Assembly: GCA_002070505.1 (NCBI GenBank)
Contig: MWDJ01000024.1
Location: 1 to 50,812 of the forward strand
Length of the DNA stretch: 50,812 nt
Source: Bacteroidetes bacterium ADurb.Bin145
GTDB taxonomy: Bacteria; Bacteroidota; Bacteroidia; Bacteroidales; VadinHA17
Direction of reading: 5' to 3'
The position numbers and the translations under genes were made by a program. Of the stretch, positions 28,334 to 36,757 are shown one piece after another. Numbering within the stretch: the first letter of the stretch is position 1; each line of letters begins with the position of its first letter. Below the pieces are notes generated by a model that had not been told where the DNA came from, ran no database searches, and worked only from the letters and a program-made list of their open reading frames with translations.

Positions 28334-29391
28334 GTAAAAACTACAACATCGCGGTAATCCCGGGCGACGGTACAGGTCCGGAAGTGGTAAGGGAAAGTAA
28401 GAAAGTCCTCAAAGCCGCAGCTTCAAAATTCGGTTTTAAACTCAATTTTGAAGACTTCGATTTCGGAGGAGAAAGATACCTCAGGACGGGTGAAATCCTT
28501 CCTGATTCAGCTCCTGAGCAGTTAAAGAAGTTTGATTCAATCCTGCTTGGCGCAATAGGTCATCCGGATGTCAAACCAGGTATCCTGGAAAAAGGTATTC
28601 TGCTGAAGCTTCGCTTTGAGCTGGATCAATATATCAATCTGAGACCTGTGAAACTCTACCCCGGTGTCAGCTCACCCCTTAAGGATAAAGGCCCTGAACA
28701 TATTGATTATGTTGTCGTCAGGGAAAATACCGGTGATGTCTATACAGGAAGCGGCGGTGTCACTATGAAAGGGACTCCCGGTGAAGTGGCGATCCAGAAC
28801 ATGGTGTACACAAGGATGCAGGTTGACCGTTGCCTTAAATATGCCTTTGAATACACCCGTAAGAGAAACAGGAAGAATACTCTTGCCCTGTGCGGCAAAA
28901 CAAATGTTCTTACTTACGTCTTCGACCTGTGGGAAAGGGCCTTTCATGAAATTGGGAAAGCATTATATCCCGAGATCAAACGGGAGTATTACCATGTCGA
29001 TGCAACCTGTATGTGGATGGTCAAGAACCCGGAATGGTTCGATGTTATCGTTACAAGCAATATGTTCGGCGATATCATCACTGACCTGGGTGCTATAACG
29101 CAGGGTGGGATGGGTATCGCTGCCGGAGGTAATATCAATCCCGAAGGTGTCTCTATGTTCGAGCCTATCGGAGGATCTGCACCAAAATATACCGGTAAGA
29201 ATATTATCAATCCCCTTGCTGCAATATCATGCGGTTCAATGATGCTTGAACACCTCGGCGAAGATAAAGCTGCCAGGGCTGTCGAAGAAGCTATAATGGA
29301 TGTCACGGCAAATAAAATAAAGGATCTCGGAGCCGGGAAAATGGGATATTCAACATCTGAAGTGGGTGATCTGGTAGCAGAAAGAATTTAA
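28330..29391 (+). CDS. leuB: 3-isopropylmalate dehydrogenase
   Basis: A 353-residue NAD-dependent beta-decarboxylating dehydrogenase. Visible motifs are PGDGTGPEVV (about 10-19), the substrate loop region LRFELDQYINLRPVKL, VVRENTGDVY, the metal-binding SNMFGDIITDLGA and the nucleotide motif GSAPKYTGKNIINP. It overlaps the previous gene by ATGA. It is the last gene of the branched-chain unit; only 39 bp separate its stop from the his promoter and no terminator lies between. Some members of this family also accept methylmalate, as the citramalate route would require. Confidence 0.93.
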   Translation: MSKNYNIAVIPGDGTGPEVVRESKKVLKAAASKFGFKLNFEDFDFGGERYLRTGEILPDSAPEQLKKFDSILLGAIGHPDVKPGILEKGILLKLRFELDQYINLRPVKLYPGVSSPLKDKGPEHIDYVVVRENTGDVYTGSGGVTMKGTPGEVAIQNMVYTRMQVDRCLKYAFEYTRKRNRKNTLALCGKTNVLTYVFDLWERAFHEIGKALYPEIKREYYHVDATCMWMVKNPEWFDVIVTSNMFGDIITDLGAITQGGMGIAAGGNINPEGVSMFEPIGGSAPKYTGKNIINPLAAISCGSMMLEHLGEDKAARAVEEAIMDVTANKIKDLGAGKMGYSTSEVGDLVAERI

Positions 29392-29430
29392 AAAAATAAC
29401 TCTTTTTATAGTTTTTATTAATTTTTTCCC

Positions 29431-29438
29431 TACCTTTG
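29431..29438 (+). promoter_or_regulatory. his operon promoter (-7 element)
   Basis: TACCTTTG matches the Bacteroidetes -7 consensus; the -33 region is T-rich but has no clear TTTG. The 5' untranslated stretch to the leader ATG at 29457 is short. From the -7 box on, TACCTTTGT and ACTTCAATTTAAA are shared with the ilv promoter, offset by one base. Confidence 0.72.
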
Positions 29439-29456
29439 TACTTCAATTTAAAAGAA

Positions 29457-29516
29457 ATGTACAGGAATATGTCACATCATCATCATTTTCGCTCTTGCTC
29501 TCAGGCGAGGAGATAA
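29457..29516 (+). CDS. his operon leader peptide
   Basis: A 19-residue leader, MYRNMSHHHHFRSCSQARR, with four consecutive His codons (all CAT). A second in-frame ATG at 29469 could start a 15-residue version; both include the His run. The run sits upstream of the antiterminator strand at 29495-29507. Low charged tRNA-His should stall the ribosome there and allow antitermination into hisG. It is functionally like the enterobacterial his leader but differs in sequence. Confidence 0.93.
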   Translation: MYRNMSHHHHFRSCSQARR

Positions 29517-29576
29517 TGATATTTGTGCATATTAAACAATATTTGAACCCGTCTGAGCAAAGCAGGCGGGTTTTTT
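29495..29576 (+). terminator. his attenuator: terminator with competing antiterminator
   Basis: The terminator is AACCCGTCTG (29546-29555) with CAGGCGGGTT (29563-29572), one G-U pair, 7-base loop, then T's to 29576. The antiterminator pairs TTGC plus TCAGGCG (within 29495-29507, two bases bulged) with CGTCTGAGCAA (29550-29560), which contains the 5' arm of the terminator. The first strand is inside the leader reading frame, after the His codons, so an unstalled ribosome would cover it. It also appears to be the first terminator downstream of leuB. Confidence 0.88.
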
Positions 29577-29589
29577 AATTATTAAGGAA

Positions 29590-30447
29590 ATGACTGAACT
29601 GAAAATTGCAATTCAAAAGAACGGAAGACTGAGCGACAACTCTCACAAGTTGCTCGAGGAGTGTGGCATAAAATTCTCAAATGGTGCTGGTGTCCTTAAA
29701 ACAAAAGCACGGAATTTCCCTGTGGAGATACTCTTCCTGAGGGATGATGATATACCTCAGTATGTAGAGCAGCAGGTAGCCGATATCGGCATCCTCGGAG
29801 AGAATATGGTCCACGAAAAAAACAAGGATGTTGATATTCTTGAGCAGCTGGGATTCGCCCAGTGCCGCCTGAGCCTTGCGATCCCTAAAGAGGATAAGTA
29901 TTCAGGCCCCGCTTACTTTAAAGGCAGGAAGATAGCAACAAGTTATCCCAGGCTGCTTTCTGAATACCTTGAAAAGAACGGTATAAAGGCTGAGATAGAA
30001 GAAATAAGCGGAAGTGTTGAGATAGCTCCGGGAATCGGACTGGCAGATGCGGTTTGTGATATAGTAAGCTCAGGCAGCACTCTCATGACAAATGGTCTGC
30101 GCGAAGTGACAACTATACTTAAGAGCCAGGCAGTTATAATAGGTAATAAATACCTGTCCGAGGAAAAAAAAGGCATCCTTGAAAAACTTCTTTTCAGGAT
30201 CCGTGCTGTCAGGAGCGCAAAAGAAAATAAGTATATACTTCTCAATGCTCATGAATCATCGGTTCCGGAAATATGCAGAATACTACCCGGAATGAAAAGC
30301 CCTACAATCCTCCCGCTTGCAGAAAAAGGATGGTGCTCACTGCACTCAGTTGTGAAGGAAGACGAGTTCTGGGAGCGGATCTATCAGCTTAAGAAAGCCG
30401 GAGCTGAAGGAATACTGGTTATCCCGATCGAAAAAATGATACTCTGA
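29590..30447 (+). CDS. hisG: ATP phosphoribosyltransferase, long form
   Basis: A 285-residue enzyme joining ATP and PRPP, the first histidine step. The catalytic domain covers about 1-210: AIQKNGRLSDNS near the start and IVSSGSTLMTNGL, the PRPP-binding loop. Residues about 212-285 form the HisG C-terminal regulatory domain that binds histidine, so this is the long form that needs no HisZ. First gene after the his attenuator. Its TGA overlaps the hisD ATG by one base. Confidence 0.95.
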   Translation: MTELKIAIQKNGRLSDNSHKLLEECGIKFSNGAGVLKTKARNFPVEILFLRDDDIPQYVEQQVADIGILGENMVHEKNKDVDILEQLGFAQCRLSLAIPKEDKYSGPAYFKGRKIATSYPRLLSEYLEKNGIKAEIEEISGSVEIAPGIGLADAVCDIVSSGSTLMTNGLREVTTILKSQAVIIGNKYLSEEKKGILEKLLFRIRAVRSAKENKYILLNAHESSVPEICRILPGMKSPTILPLAEKGWCSLHSVVKEDEFWERIYQLKKAGAEGILVIPIEKMIL

Positions 30448-31736
30448 TGAAAACAATCCTTTATCCGCCTGGAGAAACATGGCCGACGCTTTGCCGGAGA
30501 CCTGTATCAGATACCTCAAGCCTTACCGCGAGTGTAAATGATATTATCTACAGGGTAAGGGCAGAAGGGGATAAAGCCCTCCGGGAATTTACTCTGAAAT
30601 TCGATAAAATCGCTGCCGCCGGTCTTAAAGTATCTGAAAGAGAGATCGAATCTGCTGTCAGTCTTGTTCCTGATGATCTCAGGAAAGCCATCATCCTGGC
30701 TGCAGAAAATATTGAGAAATTTCACCGATCGCAACTTATTAAGGAAGAACCCGTTATCACTTCTGCAGGAGTCACATGTATGAGAAAAAATGTACCGCTT
30801 GAGAAGGTGGGACTATACATCCCGGGAGGATCCGCCCCTCTTTTCTCAACTGTGCTTATGCTGGCCATACCTGCTAAAATAGCCGGATGTGAGAAAGTGA
30901 TACTTTGCACACCTCCGGGTAAAGACGGGAAAATAAATCCGGTGATACTTTATTCTGCAAGGCTGTCCGGGATCACTGAAATTTACATGGTTGGAGGAGC
31001 CCAGGCTATTGCAGCAATGGCTTACGGGACGGAAACAATCCCCCGGGTGGATAAGATCTTCGGCCCCGGTAACCAGTTTGTCACCAGGGCGAAAGAGATC
31101 GTACAGTCTTCAGGAGTTGCGATCGACCTTCCTGCCGGACCGAGCGAAGTGCTTGTCATTGCAGATTCGTCAGCTGATCCCTCTTTCGTGGCAGCTGATC
31201 TGCTGTCACAGGCGGAGCATGGCCCTGACAGCCAGGTAGTTCTTGCGACCGATAACGAAAAGACACTCAGAAGTGTGAAGGATGAAATAAAAAGTCAGCT
31301 TGATAAACTTCCCCGTAAGGATATCGCAGCGAAATCGATGAATAACAGCCTCTTCCTGCTTTTCAACAACCTTCAGGATTGTGTATCCTTCAGCAATGAA
31401 TATGCGCCGGAACATCTGGTAATAAACACATCTGAACCATGGACAGTTGCCGGACAGGTAAAAAATACAGGTTCGGTGTTTGTCGGAAGATACAGCTGCG
31501 AGAGCGCCGGTGATTATGCTTCAGGAACAAATCACACACTCCCGACAAATGGTTATGCCAGGAGCTACAGCGGAGTTTCTACAGACAGCTTCATTAAGAA
31601 GATCACTTTTCAGGAGATCTCTTCAGAAGGGATCCGCAATATTGGTCCTGCAATACAGGTAATGGCTGAAGCTGAAGGACTTGAAGCCCACAAAAATGCA
31701 GTAAGTATAAGATTAAAAAGTATTGATAATGTTTAA
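30447..31736 (+). CDS. hisD: Histidinol dehydrogenase
   Basis: A 429-residue Zn- and NAD-dependent enzyme that oxidises histidinol to histidine in two steps. Motifs are YIPGGSAPLFSTVLMLAIPA, GGAQAIAAMAYGT, IFGPGNQFVTRAK, LPAGPSEVLVIAD and AEHGPDSQ in the central domain, and EYAPEHLVI and GTNHTLPTNG toward the C-terminus, which carry metal and catalytic His/Glu residues. Normal length. One-base overlap with hisG. Confidence 0.96.
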   Translation: MKTILYPPGETWPTLCRRPVSDTSSLTASVNDIIYRVRAEGDKALREFTLKFDKIAAAGLKVSEREIESAVSLVPDDLRKAIILAAENIEKFHRSQLIKEEPVITSAGVTCMRKNVPLEKVGLYIPGGSAPLFSTVLMLAIPAKIAGCEKVILCTPPGKDGKINPVILYSARLSGITEIYMVGGAQAIAAMAYGTETIPRVDKIFGPGNQFVTRAKEIVQSSGVAIDLPAGPSEVLVIADSSADPSFVAADLLSQAEHGPDSQVVLATDNEKTLRSVKDEIKSQLDKLPRKDIAAKSMNNSLFLLFNNLQDCVSFSNEYAPEHLVINTSEPWTVAGQVKNTGSVFVGRYSCESAGDYASGTNHTLPTNGYARSYSGVSTDSFIKKITFQEISSEGIRNIGPAIQVMAEAEGLEAHKNAVSIRLKSIDNV

Positions 31737-32760
31737 TCCGGATTATCTGGTTCGGCCTAATGTAAAGGCCCTTGTACCTTATTTATGTGCAAGAGATGAA
31801 TTTCAGGGAAAAGAAGGCGTGTTCCTTGATGCAAATGAGAATCCCTACGGATATCTTAACAGATATCCTGATCCTTACCAGAGGGATCTGAAAATTGCAA
31901 TAAGCAAGCTTCGGAAAATACCCGCTGAAAGGATCTTCCTGGGAAACGGGAGCGACGAGATCATTGACCTTACCTTCAGGATATTCTGCAACCCCGGCAT
32001 AGACAAAGCACTTACCTTCTCCCCAAGCTACGGTATGTACCAGGTATCCGCTTCCGTGAATGATGTTCAGATAATAAAGATCCCTCTTAATAAAGATTTT
32101 CAGATCGATTTTGAAGATGTCAGTAGTCACCTTTCTGATAAAAACCTGAAGCTTATCCTTATCTGTTCACCAAATAATCCCACAGGTAATTCTATGAACA
32201 GGCAGACCGTCGAAAGGATTATTTCTCAGTTCCAGGGGGTAGTGCTTGTTGATGAAGCCTATATGGATTTTTCGGATAAACCGTCACTTCTTGAAAAGAT
32301 CGCTGATTACCCGAACCTGATCGTAATGCAGACTTTCAGCAAAGCATTCGGCCTGGCTTCGGTGAGAGTTGGTGTGGCTTACACAAGTCCTGAAATAGTT
32401 GCCTATTACAACAAGATGAAACCCCCGTATAACATCAGCACTATCAATCAGAAAGCCGTTCTTCAGAAGCTGACGAAATTCTCAGCTTACACCGGTCAGA
32501 TCAGAAAAATTAAAAAGGAGAGGGAAAGGCTTTCCCGTGAGCTTGAGAATATACCTGTAATACAAAAGGTTTATCCTTCAGATGCTAACTTTGTGCTTGT
32601 AAAGGTTGAGGACTCGGGCAAGCTTTATAATTATCTTGTGGATAACGGGATTGTTGTCAGGAACAGGCATAGCGTAATAGATAATTGTATAAGGATCACG
32701 GTCGGCACAAGAGCTGAAAACAGTAAACTATTATATGCATTAAATAATTTCGGTAAATGA
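31729..32760 (+). CDS. hisC: Histidinol-phosphate aminotransferase
   Basis: A 343-residue PLP aminotransferase. I start it at ATG 31729 (MFNPDYLVRPNVK), which overlaps the hisD end by 8 bases; an in-frame TTG two codons earlier is less likely. PLP-site features are GNGSDEIIDL (72-81), SPNNPTGN (147-154), DEAYMDF (175-181) and TFSKAFGLASVR with the Schiff-base Lys205. It converts imidazole-acetol phosphate to histidinol phosphate and may contribute to aromatic transamination, as known for some HisC enzymes. Confidence 0.94.
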   Translation: MFNPDYLVRPNVKALVPYLCARDEFQGKEGVFLDANENPYGYLNRYPDPYQRDLKIAISKLRKIPAERIFLGNGSDEIIDLTFRIFCNPGIDKALTFSPSYGMYQVSASVNDVQIIKIPLNKDFQIDFEDVSSHLSDKNLKLILICSPNNPTGNSMNRQTVERIISQFQGVVLVDEAYMDFSDKPSLLEKIADYPNLIVMQTFSKAFGLASVRVGVAYTSPEIVAYYNKMKPPYNISTINQKAVLQKLTKFSAYTGQIRKIKKERERLSRELENIPVIQKVYPSDANFVLVKVEDSGKLYNYLVDNGIVVRNRHSVIDNCIRITVGTRAENSKLLYALNNFGK

Positions 32761-33845
32761 AGAAAGTATTATTCATTGACAGGGATGGGACAATCATTAC
32801 AGAACCTGAGGATGAACAGGTTGACAGTATCGAAAAGTTCAGGTTCATGCCGGGGGCTATCTGCGGACTGGCAAGGATTGCAAGAGAAACTGATTATGAG
32901 CTTGTTATGGTGACCAATCAGGACGGACTTGGCACTCCATCATTCCCTGAAGACACATTCTGGCCTTCACATAATAAAATGCTTCAGATACTCAAAGATG
33001 AAGGTGTTGAATTTGCTGAGATATTCATCGACAGGTCCTTTCCGGAAGATAAACTGCCGACCCGTAAACCCGGAACTGCAATGCTTACAAAATACCTTGC
33101 CGGCGGAATAGACCTGGAAAATTCATATGTTATCGGCGACCGTATCACCGATGTGGAACTAGGGAAAAACATTGGCTGCAAATCTGTTTTCTTCAGTAAT
33201 AAAAAATCTGACGATGCAATCTTTTCAACGACTGACTGGAATGAGATCTGCAGATTTCTTATATCAAAACCCCGCACTTCAACAGTGATCAGAAAAACAA
33301 AAGAAACTGATATAACTGTCAGGCTGAATCTTGACGGGACCGGAAAGAGTGATATATCGACTGGTATCGGATTCCTTGATCATATGCTTGACCAGGTAGC
33401 CCGCCATGGTGGCTTTGATCTTACGATCGTTGCCCGCGGTGATGAAACAGATGACGGACATCACCTTACCGAAGACCTTGCTATCTGTCTTGGAGAAGCT
33501 TTTTTGAAAGCAAGCGGAAACAAGAAAGGCATTGAACGCTACAGCTTCGTTCTGCCAATGGATGATTCGCTGGCGCAGGTAGCAGTTGATCTTGGAGGAA
33601 GGCCATGGCTTGTATGGGATGCCGAATTCACCGATGTCAGGATCGGAGAAATGCCCACTGAGATGTTTTTCCATTTCTTCAGATCATTCAGCGATAATGC
33701 AAAATGTAACCTTAATATTAAAGTGAACGGGAATAATGATCATCATAAGATAGAGGCTGTTTTCAAATCTTTCGCCAGGGCTCTTAAAGCTGCAGTAAGG
33801 AAGACTGATAATTTTGACCTTCCATCTACCAAGGGTAAGTTATGA
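32757..33845 (+). CDS. hisB: Bifunctional histidinol-phosphatase / imidazoleglycerol-phosphate dehydratase
   Basis: A 362-residue fusion. Residues about 1-165 are a HAD-type phosphatase with FIDRDGT (6-12) and MVTNQDG as acidic nucleophile and phosphate motifs and YVIGDRITDVELG downstream. Residues about 175-362 are the IGP dehydratase: GIGFLDHMLDQVARHGGFDL and DDGHHLTEDLA, plus HFFRSFSDNAKCNL near the end, all with Mn-binding His/Glu residues. This supplies two of the late histidine steps. It overlaps neighbours on both sides by ATGA-type junctions. Confidence 0.96.
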   Translation: MKKVLFIDRDGTIITEPEDEQVDSIEKFRFMPGAICGLARIARETDYELVMVTNQDGLGTPSFPEDTFWPSHNKMLQILKDEGVEFAEIFIDRSFPEDKLPTRKPGTAMLTKYLAGGIDLENSYVIGDRITDVELGKNIGCKSVFFSNKKSDDAIFSTTDWNEICRFLISKPRTSTVIRKTKETDITVRLNLDGTGKSDISTGIGFLDHMLDQVARHGGFDLTIVARGDETDDGHHLTEDLAICLGEAFLKASGNKKGIERYSFVLPMDDSLAQVAVDLGGRPWLVWDAEFTDVRIGEMPTEMFFHFFRSFSDNAKCNLNIKVNGNNDHHKIEAVFKSFARALKAAVRKTDNFDLPSTKGKL

Positions 33846-34420
33846 TAGCAATAATTAAATATAATGCCGGGAACATAAAATCGGTGCAGAATGCCCTTGA
33901 CCGGCTTGGATTTGAGTCTGTTATAACTGATGATAATGAGATCATCCGGAAAGCGGATAAGGTTATATTCCCGGGCGTTGGTGAGGCAGGTTCTGCAATG
34001 AGGTATCTCAGTGATAAAGGTCTCGACAGGCTTATAAGATCACTCAACCAGCCTGTTCTCGGTATCTGCCTGGGTCTGCAGCTTATGTGCAGTCACTCTG
34101 AAGAAAGCGATGCGAAATGCCTTGGCATCTTTGATTCACAGGTACGTATGTTCCCGCTCACTGATAAGGTGCCTCATATGGGATGGAATAATCTCTCTTC
34201 TGTTAAAGGAGAACTTTTCAAAGGTTTTCCTCTTACCGGGAATGTTTATTTCGTCCATAGCTACTATGCTGAAGTTTCAATTGACACTTCAGCTGTTTGC
34301 GAATACATACTGCCATTCAGCGCCGCTATGCAGAAGGATAACTTCTATGCCACCCAGTTCCATCCTGAAAAATCTGCGTCAGAAGGTGAAATCATACTTC
34401 GTAATTTTCTTGGGCTATGA
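33842..34420 (+). CDS. hisH: Imidazole glycerol phosphate synthase, glutaminase subunit
   Basis: A 192-residue class I glutamine amidotransferase that feeds ammonia to HisF. The catalytic triad is visible: Cys in GICLGLQLMC (about 77), and His/Glu in FHPEKSASEG (about 175-178). The oxyanion segment FPGVGEAGSAM is near 42-52. Usual length. It overlaps hisB at its start and hisA at its end by four bases each. Confidence 0.95.
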   Translation: MIAIIKYNAGNIKSVQNALDRLGFESVITDDNEIIRKADKVIFPGVGEAGSAMRYLSDKGLDRLIRSLNQPVLGICLGLQLMCSHSEESDAKCLGIFDSQVRMFPLTDKVPHMGWNNLSSVKGELFKGFPLTGNVYFVHSYYAEVSIDTSAVCEYILPFSAAMQKDNFYATQFHPEKSASEGEIILRNFLGL

Positions 34421-35130
34421 GAATAATAATGGCTATCGATATTCTGGGTGGAAAATGCGTCAGGCTTACCCGTGGTGATTTTGCATCCGGAAAAGTATAC
34501 AATAACGATCCTGTTGATGTCGCCCTTGAAATAGAGGATAATGGTCTGAAATATGTCCACGTTGTCGATCTGGATGGCGCAAGGGAGAAACATATTGTTA
34601 ATTATAAGATACTTGAGAAGATCGCAGCGAAGACAGGCCTGCTGATAGATTTCGGCGGCGGTATACGTTCTGATGAAGATCTGAATATAGCTTTCAATTC
34701 AGGTGTAAAACAGGTGACGGCCGGCAGTATAGCAGTCACTGATCCTTCCATGATGATGAGGTGGCTTAAGGACTATGGTAATGAAAAGATAATACTTGGT
34801 GCGGATTTCATTGGTGATGAGATCGCAACTCATGGATGGACAGAAAGATCTGATAAGAAACTCATCAATTTCATTTCAGATTACTGTTTAAAGGGTGTGA
34901 AATATGTTATCTGCACCGATGTTGATAAAGACGGGATGATGAAAGGTCCTGCTACTGAAATGTACAAAAAGATACTTGAGAATGCGAAGGTGAACCTCAT
35001 AGCAAGCGGAGGCATCTCTTCGCTGAAAGATATTGAAGATATCCGGGATTCAGGCTGCGAGGGCGCTATCATCGGGAAAGCTGTTTATGAAGGTAAACTC
35101 AAACTAAAGGAGCTTAGGGACCTATGCTGA
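34417..35130 (+). CDS. hisA: ProFAR (phosphoribosylformimino-AICAR phosphate) isomerase
   Basis: A 237-residue TIM barrel that performs an Amadori rearrangement in mid-histidine synthesis. It begins [18 protein letters not shown] after a few residues; Asp in IDILGG is the catalytic base position and [11 protein letters not shown] carries the second Asp. [18 protein letters not shown] and [11 protein letters not shown] are phosphate-binding and barrel motifs. It is a close structural relative of HisF, which follows with a 7-base overlap. Confidence 0.94.
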   Translation: MRIIMAIDILGGKCVRLTRGDFASGKVYNNDPVDVALEIEDNGLKYVHVVDLDGAREKHIVNYKILEKIAAKTGLLIDFGGGIRSDEDLNIAFNSGVKQVTAGSIAVTDPSMMMRWLKDYGNEKIILGADFIGDEIATHGWTERSDKKLINFISDYCLKGVKYVICTDVDKDGMMKGPATEMYKKILENAKVNLIASGGISSLKDIEDIRDSGCEGAIIGKAVYEGKLKLKELRDLC

Positions 35131-35879
35131 AAAAAAGGATAATACCATGTCTCGATATCCGTGATGGACGAACAGTGAAAGGGGTGAATTTTGTTGACAT
35201 CAGGGATGCCGGTGACCCTGTCGAACTGGCAAAGATCTATTCAGACAGGAGTGCCGATGAACTCGTGTTTCTGGATATCACAGCTACTGTTGAGAACCGG
35301 AAAACACTGGCCGCACTTGTCGAAAGAATTGCTGCAGGGATAAACATCCCTTTCACTGTCGGAGGCGGTATAAGCAGGATTAACGATGTGGCCCTTCTTT
35401 TGAAAGCAGGAGCTGATAAGATCACGATCAATAGTGCCGCCGTCAGAAGGCCGGCATTGATAACTGAGATATCAAGGGAATTCGGGAGCCAGTGTGTTGT
35501 TGTAGCTATTGATACCAACATTGTGAATAATGAATGGAGAGTATTTGTCGATGGAGGAAGAACTCCGGTTGATCTTCCGACATTGAAATGGGCCTCAATG
35601 GCGGCTGACCTGGGTGCAGGAGAGATACTGCTTACGTCTATGCAGCGGGATGGAACAAAAGACGGATTCTCGGTGGATATTACATCTGAAGTAAGCCGGC
35701 TGGTCAATATACCTGTAATTGCATCCGGAGGGGCAGGAACGATGGAACATTTCAGAGATGTGTTCATCAGTACAGATTGCAGCGCTGCCCTTGCAGCAAG
35801 CATTTTCCATTATGGAGAGATTGATATAACAGAACTGAAACAATACTTGCGTAAGGAAGGAATTGCGGTGAGAGCGTGA
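35124..35879 (+). CDS. hisF: Imidazole glycerol phosphate synthase, cyclase subunit
   Basis: A 251-residue TIM barrel pairing with HisH to make IGP and [28 protein letters not shown] at the start provides the catalytic Asp11. Other motifs are [47 protein letters not shown] (second catalytic Asp) and [11 protein letters not shown]. Usual length. It overlaps hisA. A 41-bp gap precedes hisIE. Confidence 0.95.
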   Translation: MLKKRIIPCLDIRDGRTVKGVNFVDIRDAGDPVELAKIYSDRSADELVFLDITATVENRKTLAALVERIAAGINIPFTVGGGISRINDVALLLKAGADKITINSAAVRRPALITEISREFGSQCVVVAIDTNIVNNEWRVFVDGGRTPVDLPTLKWASMAADLGAGEILLTSMQRDGTKDGFSVDITSEVSRLVNIPVIASGGAGTMEHFRDVFISTDCSAALAASIFHYGEIDITELKQYLRKEGIAVRA

Positions 35880-35920
35880 TTGTTATTATAATGAACTAAT
35901 GAATTTATAACCAGGATTTT

Positions 35921-36514
35921 ATGAACCAGATAGATTTTAAAAAAGGTAACGGACTCGTACCTGCTGTGATCCAGGATAATTCAACCCTGCAGGTCCTGAT
36001 GGTGGGATTTATGAATGAAGAATCCTTTCAGAAAACTTTATCGGAGGGAAAGGTGACATTCTTCAGCAGATCAAAAAACAGGCTCTGGACAAAAGGTGAA
36101 ACATCAGGTAACTATTTATATGTTAAAGAAATAACAACTGATTGCGATAACGACTCGCTGCTGATCAGAGTCGATCCGGCTGGTCCTGTCTGTCACACAG
36201 GAAGTACCTCATGTTTTGGGGAAAATACGTCGCCCAGGGGATTTCTCTATAAACTTGAAAAGATCGTTAATGAGAGAATCGATAATGATGTAAAGGATTC
36301 ATATACAAACAAGATCTTCCGCCAGGGAATCAACCGGGCTGCCCAGAAAGTAGGAGAAGAAGCTGTCGAACTCATTATCGAGGCAAAGGATGATAATACT
36401 GAACTATTCCGGAACGAAGCTGCTGATCTTCTTTATCATTTCCTGATATTACTGAAGGCAAAAGGCTCCTCTCTGGCTGAAATTGAGGATATACTTAAGT
36501 CAAGGCACAAATAA
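35921..36514 (+). CDS. hisI: Bifunctional phosphoribosyl-AMP cyclohydrolase / phosphoribosyl-ATP pyrophosphatase
   Basis: A 197-residue HisIE fusion. HisI part (about 1-108): [18 protein letters not shown] and a zinc-binding set from DCDND and CHTGSTSCF. HisE part (about 110-197): RINQ-like [23 protein letters not shown] followed by [13 protein letters not shown], the MazG-like acidic helices. It completes the pathway: with HisG, D, C, B, H, A and F all ten reactions are encoded. Last gene of the his unit; no terminator before the next promoter at 36562. Confidence 0.95.
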   Translation: MNQIDFKKGNGLVPAVIQDNSTLQVLMVGFMNEESFQKTLSEGKVTFFSRSKNRLWTKGETSGNYLYVKEITTDCDNDSLLIRVDPAGPVCHTGSTSCFGENTSPRGFLYKLEKIVNERIDNDVKDSYTNKIFRQGINRAAQKVGEEAVELIIEAKDDNTELFRNEAADLLYHFLILLKAKGSSLAEIEDILKSRHK

Positions 36515-36561
36515 AAACCCTTTAAATAATTAACTATCCGGCAGATTTTTCTGTAAATTGT

Positions 36562-36591
36562 TTTGTTTTTGCGAATATTAAATTACTTTTG
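36562..36591 (+). promoter_or_regulatory. Aromatic operon promoter
   Basis: TTTG at 36562-36565, an 18-bp spacer, and TACTTTTG at 36584-36591 match the Bacteroidetes -33/-7 consensus, with the same spacing as the ilv promoter. The leader ATG follows 20 bases after the -7 box. Confidence 0.8.
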
Positions 36592-36611
36592 TGAACCAAT
36601 TAAGATCAGAA

Positions 36612-36677
36612 ATGAATATTCTGCACAGCTATTTTGCCCCTTTTTTTTACTTCTACTTTTATTTTAGCAGAAGGTAA
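36612..36677 (+). CDS. Aromatic operon leader peptide (Phe + Tyr)
   Basis: A 21-residue leader with six Phe and four Tyr, mostly in the alternating run FFYFYFYF, preceded by YFAP. It ends SRR and TAA at 36675-36677. Because Phe and Tyr codons are interleaved, shortage of either amino acid should stall the ribosome in the same place. This suits the downstream genes, which serve both branches (pheA and tyrA). No Trp codon is present. The antiterminator strand begins immediately after the stop. Confidence 0.93.
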   Translation: MNILHSYFAPFFYFYFYFSRR

Positions 36678-36744
36678 GGGGATTATTGTGTAGATATAAT
36701 AACTTATAGAAATGCAGGTCCCCGGAAACGGGGACTTTTTTTTT
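36678..36744 (+). terminator. Aromatic operon attenuator: terminator with competing antiterminator
   Basis: The terminator is AGGTCCCCG (36716-36724), GAAA tetraloop, CGGGGACTT (36729-36737), then T's to 36744. The antiterminator is GGGGATT (36678-36684) with GGTCCCC (36717-36723), 7 bp including two G-U pairs. Its first strand starts one base after the leader stop codon, so a terminating ribosome would cover it. Confidence 0.87.
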
Positions 36745-36757
36745 AATAAAGGTAAAA

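Noticed and set aside
35237-35803. Long open frame antisense to hisF
   Set aside because: It lies wholly inside hisF, has no recognisable protein and follows from the codon composition of the sense gene.
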